A DNA stretch of 52,443 nucleotides, from the NCBI GenBank assembly GCA_023664445.1, contig JAMPFN010000012.1:1-52443 (forward strand). The letters are read 5' to 3'. The DNA is from Clostridium sp. Its GTDB lineage: Bacteria; Bacillota; Clostridia; Oscillospirales; Ruminococcaceae. A program made the translations under genes and the position numbers. Positions within the stretch are counted from its first letter, which is position 1, and the number at the start of each line of letters is the position of its first letter. The notes beneath the pieces were generated by a model, which was not told the DNA's origin, ran no database searches, and worked only from the letters and a program-made list of their open reading frames with translations. Shown piece by piece: positions 42,474 to 50,494 of the stretch.

Positions 42474-43244
42474 CTAATAAATATTTATTTCTTTTCCCTT
42501 TTTTACACTACAATGTAAACGTAGCTTATATTGTTGTTTCCCTAAAAAGTCATCATAATTTTCTTTTTTAATATCAATATCACCTATAGAATGATTTTCG
42601 TTAAGTAGAATTATATCGCCCTTACCCCAATATTCGTTTTTTTTGCACCATTCACCATAGTCCTTAACGAACTCATTAAATTTCTGTTCAGAACATATAT
42701 TGTAGCTTATAAATATTAAATTAATTCCATATACATTTCCTTTAATATTTTCATCTGAAATATTTTTGAAATCATTAATAGAGGTATCTATAGATGATAT
42801 TACATTTATTTTATCTGAGCCAAAATAATCTTCAACATAATCTGTTATCATTTGCTCATAATAAGGTCTTACTACTACATTCGGATAATCGTCTGTTAAT
42901 GTTCCGTCATCCTGACGTGTTACCGTAACAGTATCTATTTTTTCATTTCCGTCTTTAGGAATGGCAGTCAGATATTCATCTTCCAGTATCTGAGGTCTTA
43001 CATATCCTGTGTATTCAAATTCAACGCCATATTTATCCTGCAAATACATAATCATTTCATATATTGCATCTACAGACATTTTCTGGGTGAAATTAAGCTC
43101 TGAATATTCCGTAGGCAAGCCTTGTTCTGCAAGAAATTCCTTCTGCCATTCGTTTAATATGGTTTCTTCCTTTCCACATCCACCGTCTCCAATCATCATT
43201 ACTGCTGATATCAGTATTAAAAGTATTTTTTTTGCTGTTTTCAT
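42474..43244 (-). CDS. Putative lipoprotein inside the his operon, unknown function
   Basis: A 256-residue predicted lipoprotein not recognised as a known family. A basic start and hydrophobic core precede DGGC with Cys 23; the lipobox is weak at position -3 (Asp). The mature part is acidic, with QDKYGVEFEYTGYVRP near 73-88. An upstream in-frame ATG at 43292 would add 16 residues before the signal peptide; GGGGAGG supports the 43244 start. It is more AT-rich than the his genes around it. It has a possible promoter of its own at 43291-43299. Confidence 0.7.
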   Translation of the reverse strand: MKTAKKILLILISAVMMIGDGGCGKEETILNEWQKEFLAEQGLPTEYSELNFTQKMSVDAIYEMIMYLQDKYGVEFEYTGYVRPQILEDEYLTAIPKDGNEKIDTVTVTRQDDGTLTDDYPNVVVRPYYEQMITDYVEDYFGSDKINVISSIDTSINDFKNISDENIKGNVYGINLIFISYNICSEQKFNEFVKDYGEWCKKNEYWGKGDIILLNENHSIGDIDIKKENYDDFLGKQQYKLRLHCSVKKGKEINIY

Positions 43245-43290
43245 GTGAACCTCCCCAAAGCGTATGAATATATTATCGTCTACTATCATC

Positions 43291-43299
43291 ATTATACCA
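43291..43299 (-). promoter_or_regulatory. Possible internal promoter within the his operon
   Basis: On the minus strand an extended -10 TGGTATAAT sits about 45 bases before the lipoprotein start; the -35 is weak. If active, it would allow lipoprotein, small ORF, hisI and hisE to be expressed apart from hisC-hisF. Confidence 0.45.
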
Positions 43300-43340
43300 T
43301 ACTCTTAAAAAATTCCAGCATAAAATGAAAATAATTTATC

Positions 43341-43637
43341 TTATGGGTCAGGACTAAGACCTATATCAAATATTGCAAAAAAAATCATACCAAAAATAAA
43401 AGATGAGATAAAAGTAACTGTCAGTTCATAAATTACCGATATTAAAAGTACGGTTATTCCCTTATAACTGCGTATCAGCCAATAAATATTATATATCAGC
43501 AGACATATTATAATTACTGCCGAGCAAATCGGAACCAATGGCGTATTTAAAATAATAGATGCAGTAAAGCTTAAACTTACGACAAATCCGTAAAGTCCGG
43601 CAAGCATTGTGCATTTAAGCAGATCGCGTATACTCAA
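43341..43637 (-). CDS. Small hydrophobic membrane protein, unknown
   Basis: A 98-residue protein with about three membrane spans (residues about 9-30, 33-54, 60-90) and no recognisable motif. The start is TTG, placed four bases after the hisF stop, with AGGTGA overlapping that stop, so it appears translationally coupled to hisF. It lies with the lipoprotein between hisF and hisI. Composition is AT-rich compared with the his genes. Confidence 0.6.
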   Translation of the reverse strand: MSIRDLLKCTMLAGLYGFVVSLSFTASIILNTPLVPICSAVIIICLLIYNIYWLIRSYKGITVLLISVIYELTVTFISSFIFGMIFFAIFDIGLSPDP

Positions 43638-43641
43638 TATA

Positions 43642-44397
43642 TCACCTCACAGTAATATTTTTGCTTTTACAATACTCCTTGACTTCACCCACAGTCAGCT
43701 CCTTAAAATGAAACAGCGAAGCTGCAAGAGCCGCGGTAGCTCCTGTTTTCTCAAACACTTTCGAAAAATCCTCGATTCGTCCCGCGCCGCCGCTGGCAAT
43801 TACAGGTATATTCACCGCTCTGCATACTGCGTCGAGCATTTCGATATCAAATCCCGACTTAGTACCGTCGGCATCGATAGAATTCAGGCATATTTCCCCT
43901 GCCCCAAGCTGCTCAATTTTCTTTACCCACTCTATCAGATCAAGCTTCATGTCGACACGTCCGCCGTTTATATAGACAGTCCATTTTTTATCGGCAATTT
44001 TTTTAGCGTCTATGCCAACGCATATACATTGGCTGCCGAATATATCCGCTCCCTGTTTTATAAGATCGGGATTCTGCACAGCCTGCGAATTTACCGAAAC
44101 CTTGTCGGCGCCTGCCCTGAGTGCGTCTTTTATATCATCGGCAGTCTTTATTCCGCCTCCGACAGTAAGAGGTACAAATACTTTCTTAGCGGTTTCTCTT
44201 ACAACGTCGAGGAACACTCCCCTGCCCTCAAATGAAGCGGTAATGTCATAAAAGACAAGCTCGTCCGCCCCCTGACGGTTATATTCCTCCGCATATTCAA
44301 CGGGATCGCCAACGTCCCTGACTCCCTCGAAATTAACGCCCTTTACCACTTTGCCGTTTCTCACGTCAAGACATGGGATAATTCTTTTAGCCAGCAT
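43642..44397 (-). CDS. hisF: Imidazole glycerol phosphate synthase cyclase subunit HisF
   Basis: Uses ammonia from HisH to form imidazole glycerol phosphate and AICAR. A 251-residue TIM barrel: [19 protein letters not shown] with catalytic D11, and the second catalytic Asp in the SIDADGTK segment. An in-frame GTG nine bases earlier overlaps the GGAGGT site, so the ATG at 44397 is preferred and gives the usual length. It overlaps the hisA end by about ten bases. Confidence 0.96.
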   Translation of the reverse strand: MLAKRIIPCLDVRNGKVVKGVNFEGVRDVGDPVEYAEEYNRQGADELVFYDITASFEGRGVFLDVVRETAKKVFVPLTVGGGIKTADDIKDALRAGADKVSVNSQAVQNPDLIKQGADIFGSQCICVGIDAKKIADKKWTVYINGGRVDMKLDLIEWVKKIEQLGAGEICLNSIDADGTKSGFDIEMLDAVCRAVNIPVIASGGAGRIEDFSKVFEKTGATAALAASLFHFKELTVGEVKEYCKSKNITVR

Positions 44398-45124
44398 TCC
44401 GGTCACCTCCGACTTCTATAGCCTCGCGCAGATCAAGAGTACCCTTATAAATCGACTTTCCGCATATAGTACCGTAAAGTCCCAGTTTTTTGCATGCCTT
44501 TATATCTTCAATGGTATGTACTCCGCCGCTTGCTATGATACTGCACTTGCCTGCGGTTTCCTTTGCAAGCTCGGAAAGCTGTGCGGTATTTACTCCCGAA
44601 AGAGTACCGTCCTTTGCGATATCGGTCACAATAAAATATTTCACGCCTATCTTTATCATTTCTTTAGCAAGGTCTATATAATTCACATTCGACGCTTCAA
44701 GCCAGCCCTCGGAAGCCGCCATACCGTCCTTTGAATCTATTCCCACCGCTATTTTTTCGCTGCCGAATTTGTCAACGGCTTCCTTTACAAGCTGTGGATT
44801 TTTCAAAGCCGCCGAGCCGATTATTACTCTCGATATGCCCATAGAAAGATACTCGTCTATTGTTTCAAGATTTCTGATCCCTCCGCCGACCTCTACCTTT
44901 AAATCGGTCTGAGCGGCAACGTCCCTGTATATTTTAGTGTTAACGGGTCTGCCCTCTTTTGCGCCGTCAAGGTCAACCATGTGTATCCATTTTGCGCCTG
45001 CCTCCTCAAAGCCCTTTGCGGTTTCCATATAATCGGCTGCAACCTTTTCGACAGTTGAAAAGTCGCCTTTGAAAAGCCTTACGCAGTTTCCGTCCTTAAT
45101 ATCTATTGCCGGTAATATAATCAT
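44387..45124 (-). CDS. hisA: ProFAR isomerase HisA
   Basis: Amadori isomerase of histidine synthesis. In this 245-residue protein [19 protein letters not shown] has catalytic D8, and [12 protein letters not shown] carries the second Asp. It is paralogous to HisF next door. GGAGGG within the hisH end precedes its ATG; the two genes overlap by four bases. Confidence 0.96.
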   Translation of the reverse strand: MIILPAIDIKDGNCVRLFKGDFSTVEKVAADYMETAKGFEEAGAKWIHMVDLDGAKEGRPVNTKIYRDVAAQTDLKVEVGGGIRNLETIDEYLSMGISRVIIGSAALKNPQLVKEAVDKFGSEKIAVGIDSKDGMAASEGWLEASNVNYIDLAKEMIKIGVKYFIVTDIAKDGTLSGVNTAQLSELAKETAGKCSIIASGGVHTIEDIKACKKLGLYGTICGKSIYKGTLDLREAIEVGGDRNAG

Positions 45125-45726
45125 CTGATAAGCCCTCCAAAGTTTTTGAGTATTTTAAGACCCGTATCTCCGCTTTTTTCGGGATGAAACTGCGCTCCGT
45201 AAACGGTTTTTCCGTCAAAGACCAATGCCGGAACTCTTCCGCCGTACTCCGAATAAGCCGATATATTTTCATCTGCGCATTCCGCCTTATAGGAATGCAC
45301 GAAATATACAAAGCTGTTTTCATCAAGTCCCGAAACAAGCGGACAATCGTTTAATATCTCCAGTCTGTTCCAACCCATATGCGGAATTATGAGGTCTTTT
45401 TCCTCCATTTTTCTGACGCTTCCGCCTATAAGTCCAAGACCGCCGCACTCTTCAAATTCATATCCCTTTTCAAATAGCAGCTGCATACCAAGACATATAC
45501 CCAAAAACGGCTTTTTCTTAGCTTCCGTTTTTATGGTTTCGATCAGACCGCTTTTTTCAAGCATTTTCATAGCTGCCGGAAACGCGCCTACGCCCGGAAG
45601 AATCAGCGCGTCGGCATTCTTTATATCCTCTGCGCTGTTTGTCAGCACGCTTTCCATGCCGATATAATCGAGCGCGTTTTTGACGCTGAAAATGTTTCCC
45701 GCGCCGTAATCGATAACAGCAATCAT
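45121..45726 (-). CDS. hisH: Imidazole glycerol phosphate synthase glutaminase subunit HisH
   Basis: Class I glutamine amidotransferase supplying ammonia to HisF. In this 201-residue protein nucleophile C78 lies in FLGICLGMQLLFE and the His/Glu pair in FHPEKSG. IDYGAGNIFSVKNALD is the typical N-terminus. AAGGAA lies before the ATG. It overlaps hisA by four bases. Confidence 0.96.
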   Translation of the reverse strand: MIAVIDYGAGNIFSVKNALDYIGMESVLTNSAEDIKNADALILPGVGAFPAAMKMLEKSGLIETIKTEAKKKPFLGICLGMQLLFEKGYEFEECGGLGLIGGSVRKMEEKDLIIPHMGWNRLEILNDCPLVSGLDENSFVYFVHSYKAECADENISAYSEYGGRVPALVFDGKTVYGAQFHPEKSGDTGLKILKNFGGLIR

Positions 45727-45743
45727 TTATATCATTCCTTTCG

Positions 45744-46325
45744 TCAGAGCGTTCCTTTTGTAGAGAGGGTTTCACCGTTTTCAAGTTCCTTAACAGCCGC
45801 TTTCAGAGCATGAGCCGCAGCCTTGAAAACCGCTTCGCATTTATGGTGATCGTTCTCGCCGTAAACTATATCCGTATGCATAGTGATACCGGCATTGAAT
45901 GCAAAGGCTCTGAAAAATTCTTCCGTCAGACAAACGTCAAAATCGCCTATCGTCTGATTTGAAAATTCGCCCTTGAATACAAGAAACGGTCTGTTGCTTA
46001 TATCGAGTGAACAGAACCCCAACGCTTCGTCCATAGGAATAAACGCCGTACCATACCTTGCAATGCCCGATTTATCTCCGAGAGCCTCAGCTAAAGCCTG
46101 TCCCAAGACTATTCCCGTATCCTCGACTGTGTGATGTCCGTCAACATAAAGATCGCCCACAGATTTTATATCCATGCTTATACCGCTGTGCTTTGAAAGA
46201 GCCGTAAGCATGTGATCGAAAAAACCGATACCCGTAGATATATTTGAGCGTCCCAAGCCGTCAAGCTTTACGGTGACTCTTACATCGGTTTCACCGGTTT
46301 TTCTTTTTACTGATGCTGTTTTCAT
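45744..46325 (-). CDS. hisB: Imidazoleglycerol-phosphate dehydratase
   Basis: Manganese enzyme dehydrating IGP to imidazole acetol phosphate. In this 193-residue protein GFFDHMLTALSKHSG, DLYVDGHHTVEDTGI and NDHHKCEAVFKAAAHALK supply the metal His and Glu ligands. Monofunctional, without the enteric phosphatase domain. Its start overlaps the hisC stop by four bases. Confidence 0.96.
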   Translation of the reverse strand: MKTASVKRKTGETDVRVTVKLDGLGRSNISTGIGFFDHMLTALSKHSGISMDIKSVGDLYVDGHHTVEDTGIVLGQALAEALGDKSGIARYGTAFIPMDEALGFCSLDISNRPFLVFKGEFSNQTIGDFDVCLTEEFFRAFAFNAGITMHTDIVYGENDHHKCEAVFKAAAHALKAAVKELENGETLSTKGTL

Positions 46326-47374
46326 AACAATATCTCCTTCAGCGCATTAATAAGAGCGTCCATTTCTTCAGGCGTGCCTATCGTTATCCTCATATGATTA
46401 TTTATTCTTGGTTTATTCCAGTATCTGACAAATATTTTTCGCTTTTTAAGTTCTTCAAATATCTCGCCTGCCGGCATACTTTTATGCGACGCAAAAACGA
46501 AATTGCTCATTGTATCGGGAAATGTAAACCCCAGTTCCGCAAGTCTTTTTTTTGTTTTTTCTCTGGTATCTATTATTTTGCCGACCGTATTTCTGAAATA
46601 CTCATCATCATATACGGCAGCCGCTCCGCAAACCTGCGTAACATGATTCATTGTATATGAATTTACGGAAAATTTAACGTCGTTCATATATTTTATGAGC
46701 TTTTCATTTCCTATTGCAAAGCCTATCCTCATGCCTGCCATTGAACGTGATTTCGAGAAGGTCTGCACCACAAGCAGATTTTCATATTTCCCGATAAGCG
46801 AAAGACAGCTTTCACCGCCGAAATCAATATACGCTTCATCGATAATAACGACCGAATCGGGATTTGCCTTAACGATACTCTCGATCATGTCAACGCTTTC
46901 CAACACTCCCGTAGGCGCATTCGGATTGGGAAATATTATACCGCCGTTTTCCGTCATGTAGTCGGACGGAACTATTCTGAAATTTTCGTCAAGCGGTATC
47001 TGCTTGTAAGGGATCTTATAGACCTCCGCCCAGACGTCGTAAAAAGAATAGGTCACATCAGGGAAAAGTATCTGATTATGCGAATTGAAAAATGTCATAA
47101 AAGCCATGGACAAAACGTCGTCAGAGCCTACCCCGACAAATACCTGCGGCTGCTTTACTCCGTACATTTCCGCAAGAGCCTTTACCAGTATTTCTGAATT
47201 AGGATCGGGATAAAGCTTCATTCTGTCCGCTTCAAACGTTCTCATGACTTCCGCCGCTTTTGGCGAAGGCGGATATGGATTTTCATTCGTATTCAGCTTT
47301 ATTATATTCTTATCTTTCGGCTGTTCCCCCGGAACATACGGCTCAATTCGCCTTACATTATCTTCCCAGTTCAT
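46322..47374 (-). CDS. hisC: Histidinol-phosphate aminotransferase
   Basis: PLP-dependent class I/II aminotransferase of histidine synthesis. In this 350-residue protein the PLP lysine is K208 in TFSKSRSMAGMRIG; LNTNENPYPPSP and PNPNAPTG are family hallmarks. It is the first gene of the minus-strand operon; AAAGGAGG precedes the ATG. The family A repeat ends only about 20 bases upstream, so the repeat is part of the mRNA leader unless a promoter lies within it. Confidence 0.96.
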   Translation of the reverse strand: MNWEDNVRRIEPYVPGEQPKDKNIIKLNTNENPYPPSPKAAEVMRTFEADRMKLYPDPNSEILVKALAEMYGVKQPQVFVGVGSDDVLSMAFMTFFNSHNQILFPDVTYSFYDVWAEVYKIPYKQIPLDENFRIVPSDYMTENGGIIFPNPNAPTGVLESVDMIESIVKANPDSVVIIDEAYIDFGGESCLSLIGKYENLLVVQTFSKSRSMAGMRIGFAIGNEKLIKYMNDVKFSVNSYTMNHVTQVCGAAAVYDDEYFRNTVGKIIDTREKTKKRLAELGFTFPDTMSNFVFASHKSMPAGEIFEELKKRKIFVRYWNKPRINNHMRITIGTPEEMDALINALKEILL

Positions 47375-47396
47375 TGCAGACCTCCTTTTGTTTGTT

Positions 47397-47559
47397 TATA
47401 TAGGGGGACTCTGTCCCCCCTATATCCCCTGCCAAAGGGAATGCCTCTTACAGAGCCGTCCCCTCTGTCACTTCGTGACATCTCCCTGCCCCGCGGGGAG
47501 TCACCTTTGGAATTCTCATGATTTTTTGAAATACTACCCTTTGGGCAGTATTTCAAAAA
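47397..47559. repeat. Family A repeat, long copy in the hisC leader
   Basis: GGGGGACTCTGTCCCCCC, CTGCCAAAGGGAATGCC, TTACAGAGCCGTCCCC, hairpin GTCACTTCGTGAC, hairpin CCCTGCCCCGCGGGG, CACCTTTGG, and a distal hairpin (47523-47539 with 47543-47559, one mismatch). The order is the same as at 29866-30026. From 47560 to 47713 nothing else was recognised, and no T-box-like element was found. Confidence 0.85.
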
Positions 47560-47713
47560 TGCGAATATCCACACAGAACATTCTCTATTTCGTATTTACG
47601 CAGTTTTAAGACAGTTTTGTCTGCCACCTGACTGCTACAAATTAATTTTTATGTTAATTTTGAATTATCCATATCGCTCTTGAGGATATTTTTATATCAA
47701 ATTGATTGCTATC

Positions 47714-47845
47714 TCAATCTTCTAAAATCCCAAGCTCTCGTTCACGTTTTTCAGCCAATGCTTTTATTTCTTCATCAGCATTCAGTTCACGAAGTTTCTG
47801 TATAGCTTCTAATATTTCAGGTGAATCAGTTACAATAGTAAGCAG
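47714..47845 (-). pseudogene. C-terminal remnant of an Rpn-type transposase/nuclease gene
   Basis: A 43-codon open stretch reading LLTIVTDSPEILEAIQKLRE, then ADEEIKALAEKRERELGILED and a stop, with an in-frame stop immediately upstream. This is typical of the tail region of Rpn (PD-(D/E)XK, PF12784) proteins. It lies just downstream of the intact Rpn gene and is not part of it, so it looks like the residue of a second copy. Confidence 0.65.
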
Positions 47846-47857
47846 TCAATGAAAATG

Positions 47858-48682
47858 TCAACTATTCAAAATATTTTTGATTTGTTCTTCTGTCATTCCC
47901 ATTTTACGAAGATTTTCTGATAATCTGTTTCTTTCTTCTTCACGACCTTTAGCTAAGCCCTTTGCTTCACCTTCTGCCCGACCCCTTGCCATAGCATTAG
48001 CCATAGATGAATCGTAATCACGAATAGTTTTTTCTCTCTGACGGATATATTCCCTAAGTTTTTCATCTTTATTAAGCTCATATATCGTCTGAACTCCGCT
48101 TTTGATAACCTGATTATCTGTATTCATCAGCATATCAAATTCCTCCTTACTGTCTGCTTTTATAAACTGCATCCACAATGCTCTCCGATTATTCGGGTCA
48201 ATTTGACTTTCTAACTTTTTCAGTTCAAATATGTGTAACGATAATTTATCGCTGAATCGTTCGTTTCTGCTGTCTTTACGAATTGAAAATGATGAGTAAT
48301 ACGAGTCGCAGTCAAACATATTAAAATCCAGAATGCTTATAGAGTAGCTTTTCTTTAATTCACTGTAAGGCTGACCTTTTTCCAGATCGTCTGCATACAT
48401 TTTTGACCAGTAAAACAAGATTCGTTCTTTAAAATCGGTTTCTTTCGCGACCTGCATTTCTATATTTACATTCTCTTCCGAGTTACGAACATTGATATCA
48501 AGTCTGCTGAATTTTCCGTCTATACTTTCCGGAGGAAGCTCGGGATTTAACACATCAATATCGTCAACGCTTTCAATAGAAATATCCAGTACGTCATTTA
48601 AAAATTCCCGTAACAATTCCTTATTTCTTGAAAATAAGACCTTGAAAACAACATCATTTTTTGCTGAAATTACATCGTCCAT
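47858..48682 (-). CDS. Rpn family recombination-promoting nuclease/putative transposase
   Basis: A PD-(D/E)XK nuclease-like protein of the family annotated as Rpn or PF12784, linked to recombination and often multi-copy in gut clostridia. In this 274-residue protein the opening ISAKNDVVFKVLFSRNKELL and the core D62...E75-M-Q77 (SRLDINVRN, NIEMQV) form the predicted active site. A charged Glu/Arg/Gly-rich tail (GRAEGEAKGLAKGREEERN) is typical. An upstream GTG at 48691 is too close to AAGGAG, so the ATG at 48682 is used. It appears intact and lies in a decayed mobile region. Confidence 0.85.
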   Translation of the reverse strand: MDDVISAKNDVVFKVLFSRNKELLREFLNDVLDISIESVDDIDVLNPELPPESIDGKFSRLDINVRNSEENVNIEMQVAKETDFKERILFYWSKMYADDLEKGQPYSELKKSYSISILDFNMFDCDSYYSSFSIRKDSRNERFSDKLSLHIFELKKLESQIDPNNRRALWMQFIKADSKEEFDMLMNTDNQVIKSGVQTIYELNKDEKLREYIRQREKTIRDYDSSMANAMARGRAEGEAKGLAKGREEERNRLSENLRKMGMTEEQIKNILNS

Positions 48683-48712
48683 CTCCCGCACGCTCCTTTT
48701 TTCTTTATTATA

Positions 48713-48928
48713 TCACATAATAGAAGAATTTTCAATCCCTAACAAAAATTTGATTTTTAGCACATAGTCGTAAACCGCATAAAATCGCTGTTTGCAAGGG
48801 TTTAAATTTGTTTTTTGGCAGAAATTATAATAGAAGAACAGACACACTCTATGATACGGACGCCGTATCTGCGGCATCCAAGGGTTTCTTTTTTCTTCCT
48901 CTGTTAAATATGCATTTACAAACGCCAT
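48713..48928 (-). pseudogene. Possible truncated small protein gene
   Basis: A 71-codon frame with a good GGAGG site starting MAFVNAYLTEEEKR. The first dozen residues look like a genuine N-terminus; the rest (Arg, Tyr, Phe-rich) has poor coding character, suggesting a frameshift or truncation. Family not recognised. Confidence 0.3.
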
Positions 48929-48964
48929 AATAAAACCTCCATATATACATCTTAATTTTATTTA

Positions 48965-49060
48965 TGGTATAATCGTCCGATATGCAGGCAGCAAATTTTT
49001 AATTTGCGTATCTGCAAGGACTTTTGATAAAAATAATAAGCGTTTACGCTTATTATACCA
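48965..49060. repeat. Family E palindromic element, copy 3 (inverted)
   Basis: A complete 96-base copy with perfect nine-base terminal inverted repeats TGGTATAAT (48965-48973) and ATTATACCA (49052-49060). Read on the minus strand it matches the fliG-leader copies: AATAAGCG/CGCTTATT hairpin, AAGTCCTTGCAGATACGCAA, AAATTTGC and TGCATATCGGACGAT. The first hairpin carries an extra G-C pair relative to copy 1. Confidence 0.85.
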
Positions 49061-49064
49061 CAAA

Positions 49065-49195
49065 GAAGAACTAAAGTCACTAACCGGATACAGATTTGAC
49101 AAGGTTTCTGAAAGAGCTAAATTTAAACAGTCTGTTTCAAGGCTTGTCACAATACTTTTTCCCGAACTTGAAAAGCTCGTACCTGCGCTCATATG
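49065..49195 (+). pseudogene. IS110-family transposase fragment
   Basis: The frame reads EELKSLTGYRFDKVSERAKF, then KQSVSRLVTILFPELEKL and VPALIW, which resembles the middle of IS110-type DEDD transposases. There is no start and the homology stops at about 49195. The family E copy abuts its left edge four bases away. Confidence 0.6.
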
Positions 49196-49199
49196 GAAA

Positions 49200-49367
49200 A
49201 AAGAGGTTCAAAGTATCTTCGTTGCGCTTTGTACAATGCGGCAAAGTGACGCCGCAATAGGCACGTCGTAAGTTACTATATTTTCCGTTTATTTCAGTTT
49301 TATATCTGTAAATCGAATAGACACTTCGCTTGTCGGTACTTATTGATGTTTTTATAATTTTATACAT
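49200..49367 (-). pseudogene. Degenerate small gene facing the IS110 fragment
   Basis: From an ATG at 49367 with AGGAGATC upstream: MYKIIKTSISTDKRSVYSIY, then RYKTEINGKYSN and a Cys-containing continuation. The frame runs on to 49137 but becomes antisense to the IS110 remnant, so only the first part is likely original. Family not recognised. The gap 49368-49500 holds nothing else recognisable. Confidence 0.3.
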
Positions 49368-49500
49368 TAGATCTCCTCGGAAACTTCCCAAGCGCTGTCT
49401 GCCTTTTACATGAGTTTTTCAGTACGGGCATCGTAGTAAGCGTTATATTTTTATATGAACTCTTTACTAATATGCTGTCACATATCAACATTTTTTCATA

Positions 49501-49529
49501 TTGACAATACTTTGAATTGCTATTATAAT
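49501..49529 (+). promoter_or_regulatory. Consensus promoter of the LytTR-kinase operon
   Basis: TTGACA (49501-49506), 17 bases, TATAAT (49524-49529): perfect consensus. The 34-bp palindrome begins one base after the -10 box, and the first start codon is about 255 bases downstream. Confidence 0.75.
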
Positions 49530-49530
49530 T

Positions 49531-49564
49531 ATAGTAAACGTCAAATAAATTTGTCGTTTACTAT
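49531..49564. promoter_or_regulatory. Perfect 34-bp palindrome over the transcription start
   Basis: ATAGTAAACG (49531-49540) and CGTTTACTAT (49555-49564) enclose TCAAATAAATTTGT, itself palindromic. It nearly matches 26916-26949 in the pyrH leader. Its position over the expected start site suits an operator or a 5'-end hairpin. Confidence 0.65.
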
Positions 49565-49565
49565 A

Positions 49566-49729
49566 AGAACTTGTACCGATAGGCTATTGCATATGTGTTT
49601 TCGGCAAATTTTCCTGATAAACAGCGTTGATTTTCTTTGCCATACGCCGGTATGCCTTCAAAAAATCGCCTTGTTTTCAGAAAAATTATGCTCGAAAATC
49701 CACACACAAATCCTATCGGTACAAGTTCT
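49566..49729. repeat. Family B palindromic element, copy 2
   Basis: A 164-base element with perfect 18-base terminal inverted repeats: AGAACTTGTACCGATAGG (49566-49583) and its complement (49712-49729). The interior shares TTTTCGGCAAATTTT and a CATACGCCGGTATG centre with copy 1. It lies in the leader between the consensus promoter and the LytTR gene. The next bases, 49734-49753, hold a single arm of the 30282 inverted repeat. Confidence 0.85.
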
Positions 49730-49783
49730 AAGTTAGAGTCTGTTCACATAAAGTAAATCAGTATTATAATTCGGAGGTATGCA

Positions 49784-50494
49784 ATGAAAATTGCGATATG
49801 TGAAGATGAGGATATATATTCAGGAAAGATTTCCAAAGCCGTTGCGGAATACTTCGGGCAAAGGGATATCAGGATTGATATATCGCTTTTTACCGACGGC
49901 GAACCGCTCGTATCCGCATACAAAGAGGGGAGTTCGTTCGACCTTATTTTCTTTGACATTCAGCTTGAAAATACCGATGGAATGAGCAGTGCCGCTGAAA
50001 TAAGAAAAATTGACGATTCAGCCGTTATTATATTTGTTACAAGCATTGAAAACCGCGCCGTGGAAGGCTACGCGGTAAACGCTTTTGATTATATAGTCAA
50101 ATCGTCTTTGGACGACAGGCTTTACAGCGTTCTTGACCGTTTTATGCAGGCAAGCGAAAACTCGTTCATTATAGTTCAGACATTAAACGGCGACACGGAT
50201 ATGATCGCCTGTTCAGACATATTATATGTTCAGTCAGAGGGCAGGTATACCGCAATAGTCAAAGCTGACGGAGTCATAAAGTCCGCTTTATCTGTCAGCA
50301 AAACAGCGGAGCTTCTGCCAAAGGACAAATTTGTTGAAACACACAAATCGGTGTATGTACAGACCTTGAAAATAAAGCGTATAGGCAGCGATACGGCAGA
50401 GATGATAAACGGAGACGTTCTGCCGCTCAGCAGACGAAAAAGAAAGGCGGTATTGTCAGCCGTAATGAACGCCGTAAAGGGAAGTGCAAAATGA
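49784..50494 (+). CDS. LytTR-family response regulator
   Basis: AgrA/LytR-type two-component transcription factor. In this 236-residue protein the receiver domain (1-120) has acidic residues E7/D8, phospho-acceptor D58 and K106. The LytTR DNA-binding domain (about 130-232) includes DILYVQSEGRYTAIV and FVETHKSVYVQ. It overlaps the kinase start by four bases (ATGA), so they are a cognate pair. GGAGGT precedes the ATG. No peptide-pheromone gene or AgrB-like protease is nearby, so quorum sensing is not indicated. Confidence 0.93.
   Translation: MKIAICEDEDIYSGKISKAVAEYFGQRDIRIDISLFTDGEPLVSAYKEGSSFDLIFFDIQLENTDGMSSAAEIRKIDDSAVIIFVTSIENRAVEGYAVNAFDYIVKSSLDDRLYSVLDRFMQASENSFIIVQTLNGDTDMIACSDILYVQSEGRYTAIVKADGVIKSALSVSKTAELLPKDKFVETHKSVYVQTLKIKRIGSDTAEMINGDVLPLSRRKRKAVLSAVMNAVKGSAK

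Noticed and set aside
47375..47713. Possible T-box or His leader peptide before hisC
   Set aside because: No T-box core (TGGNACCGCG-like) and no short His-rich ORF was found; the leader is a dispersed repeat.
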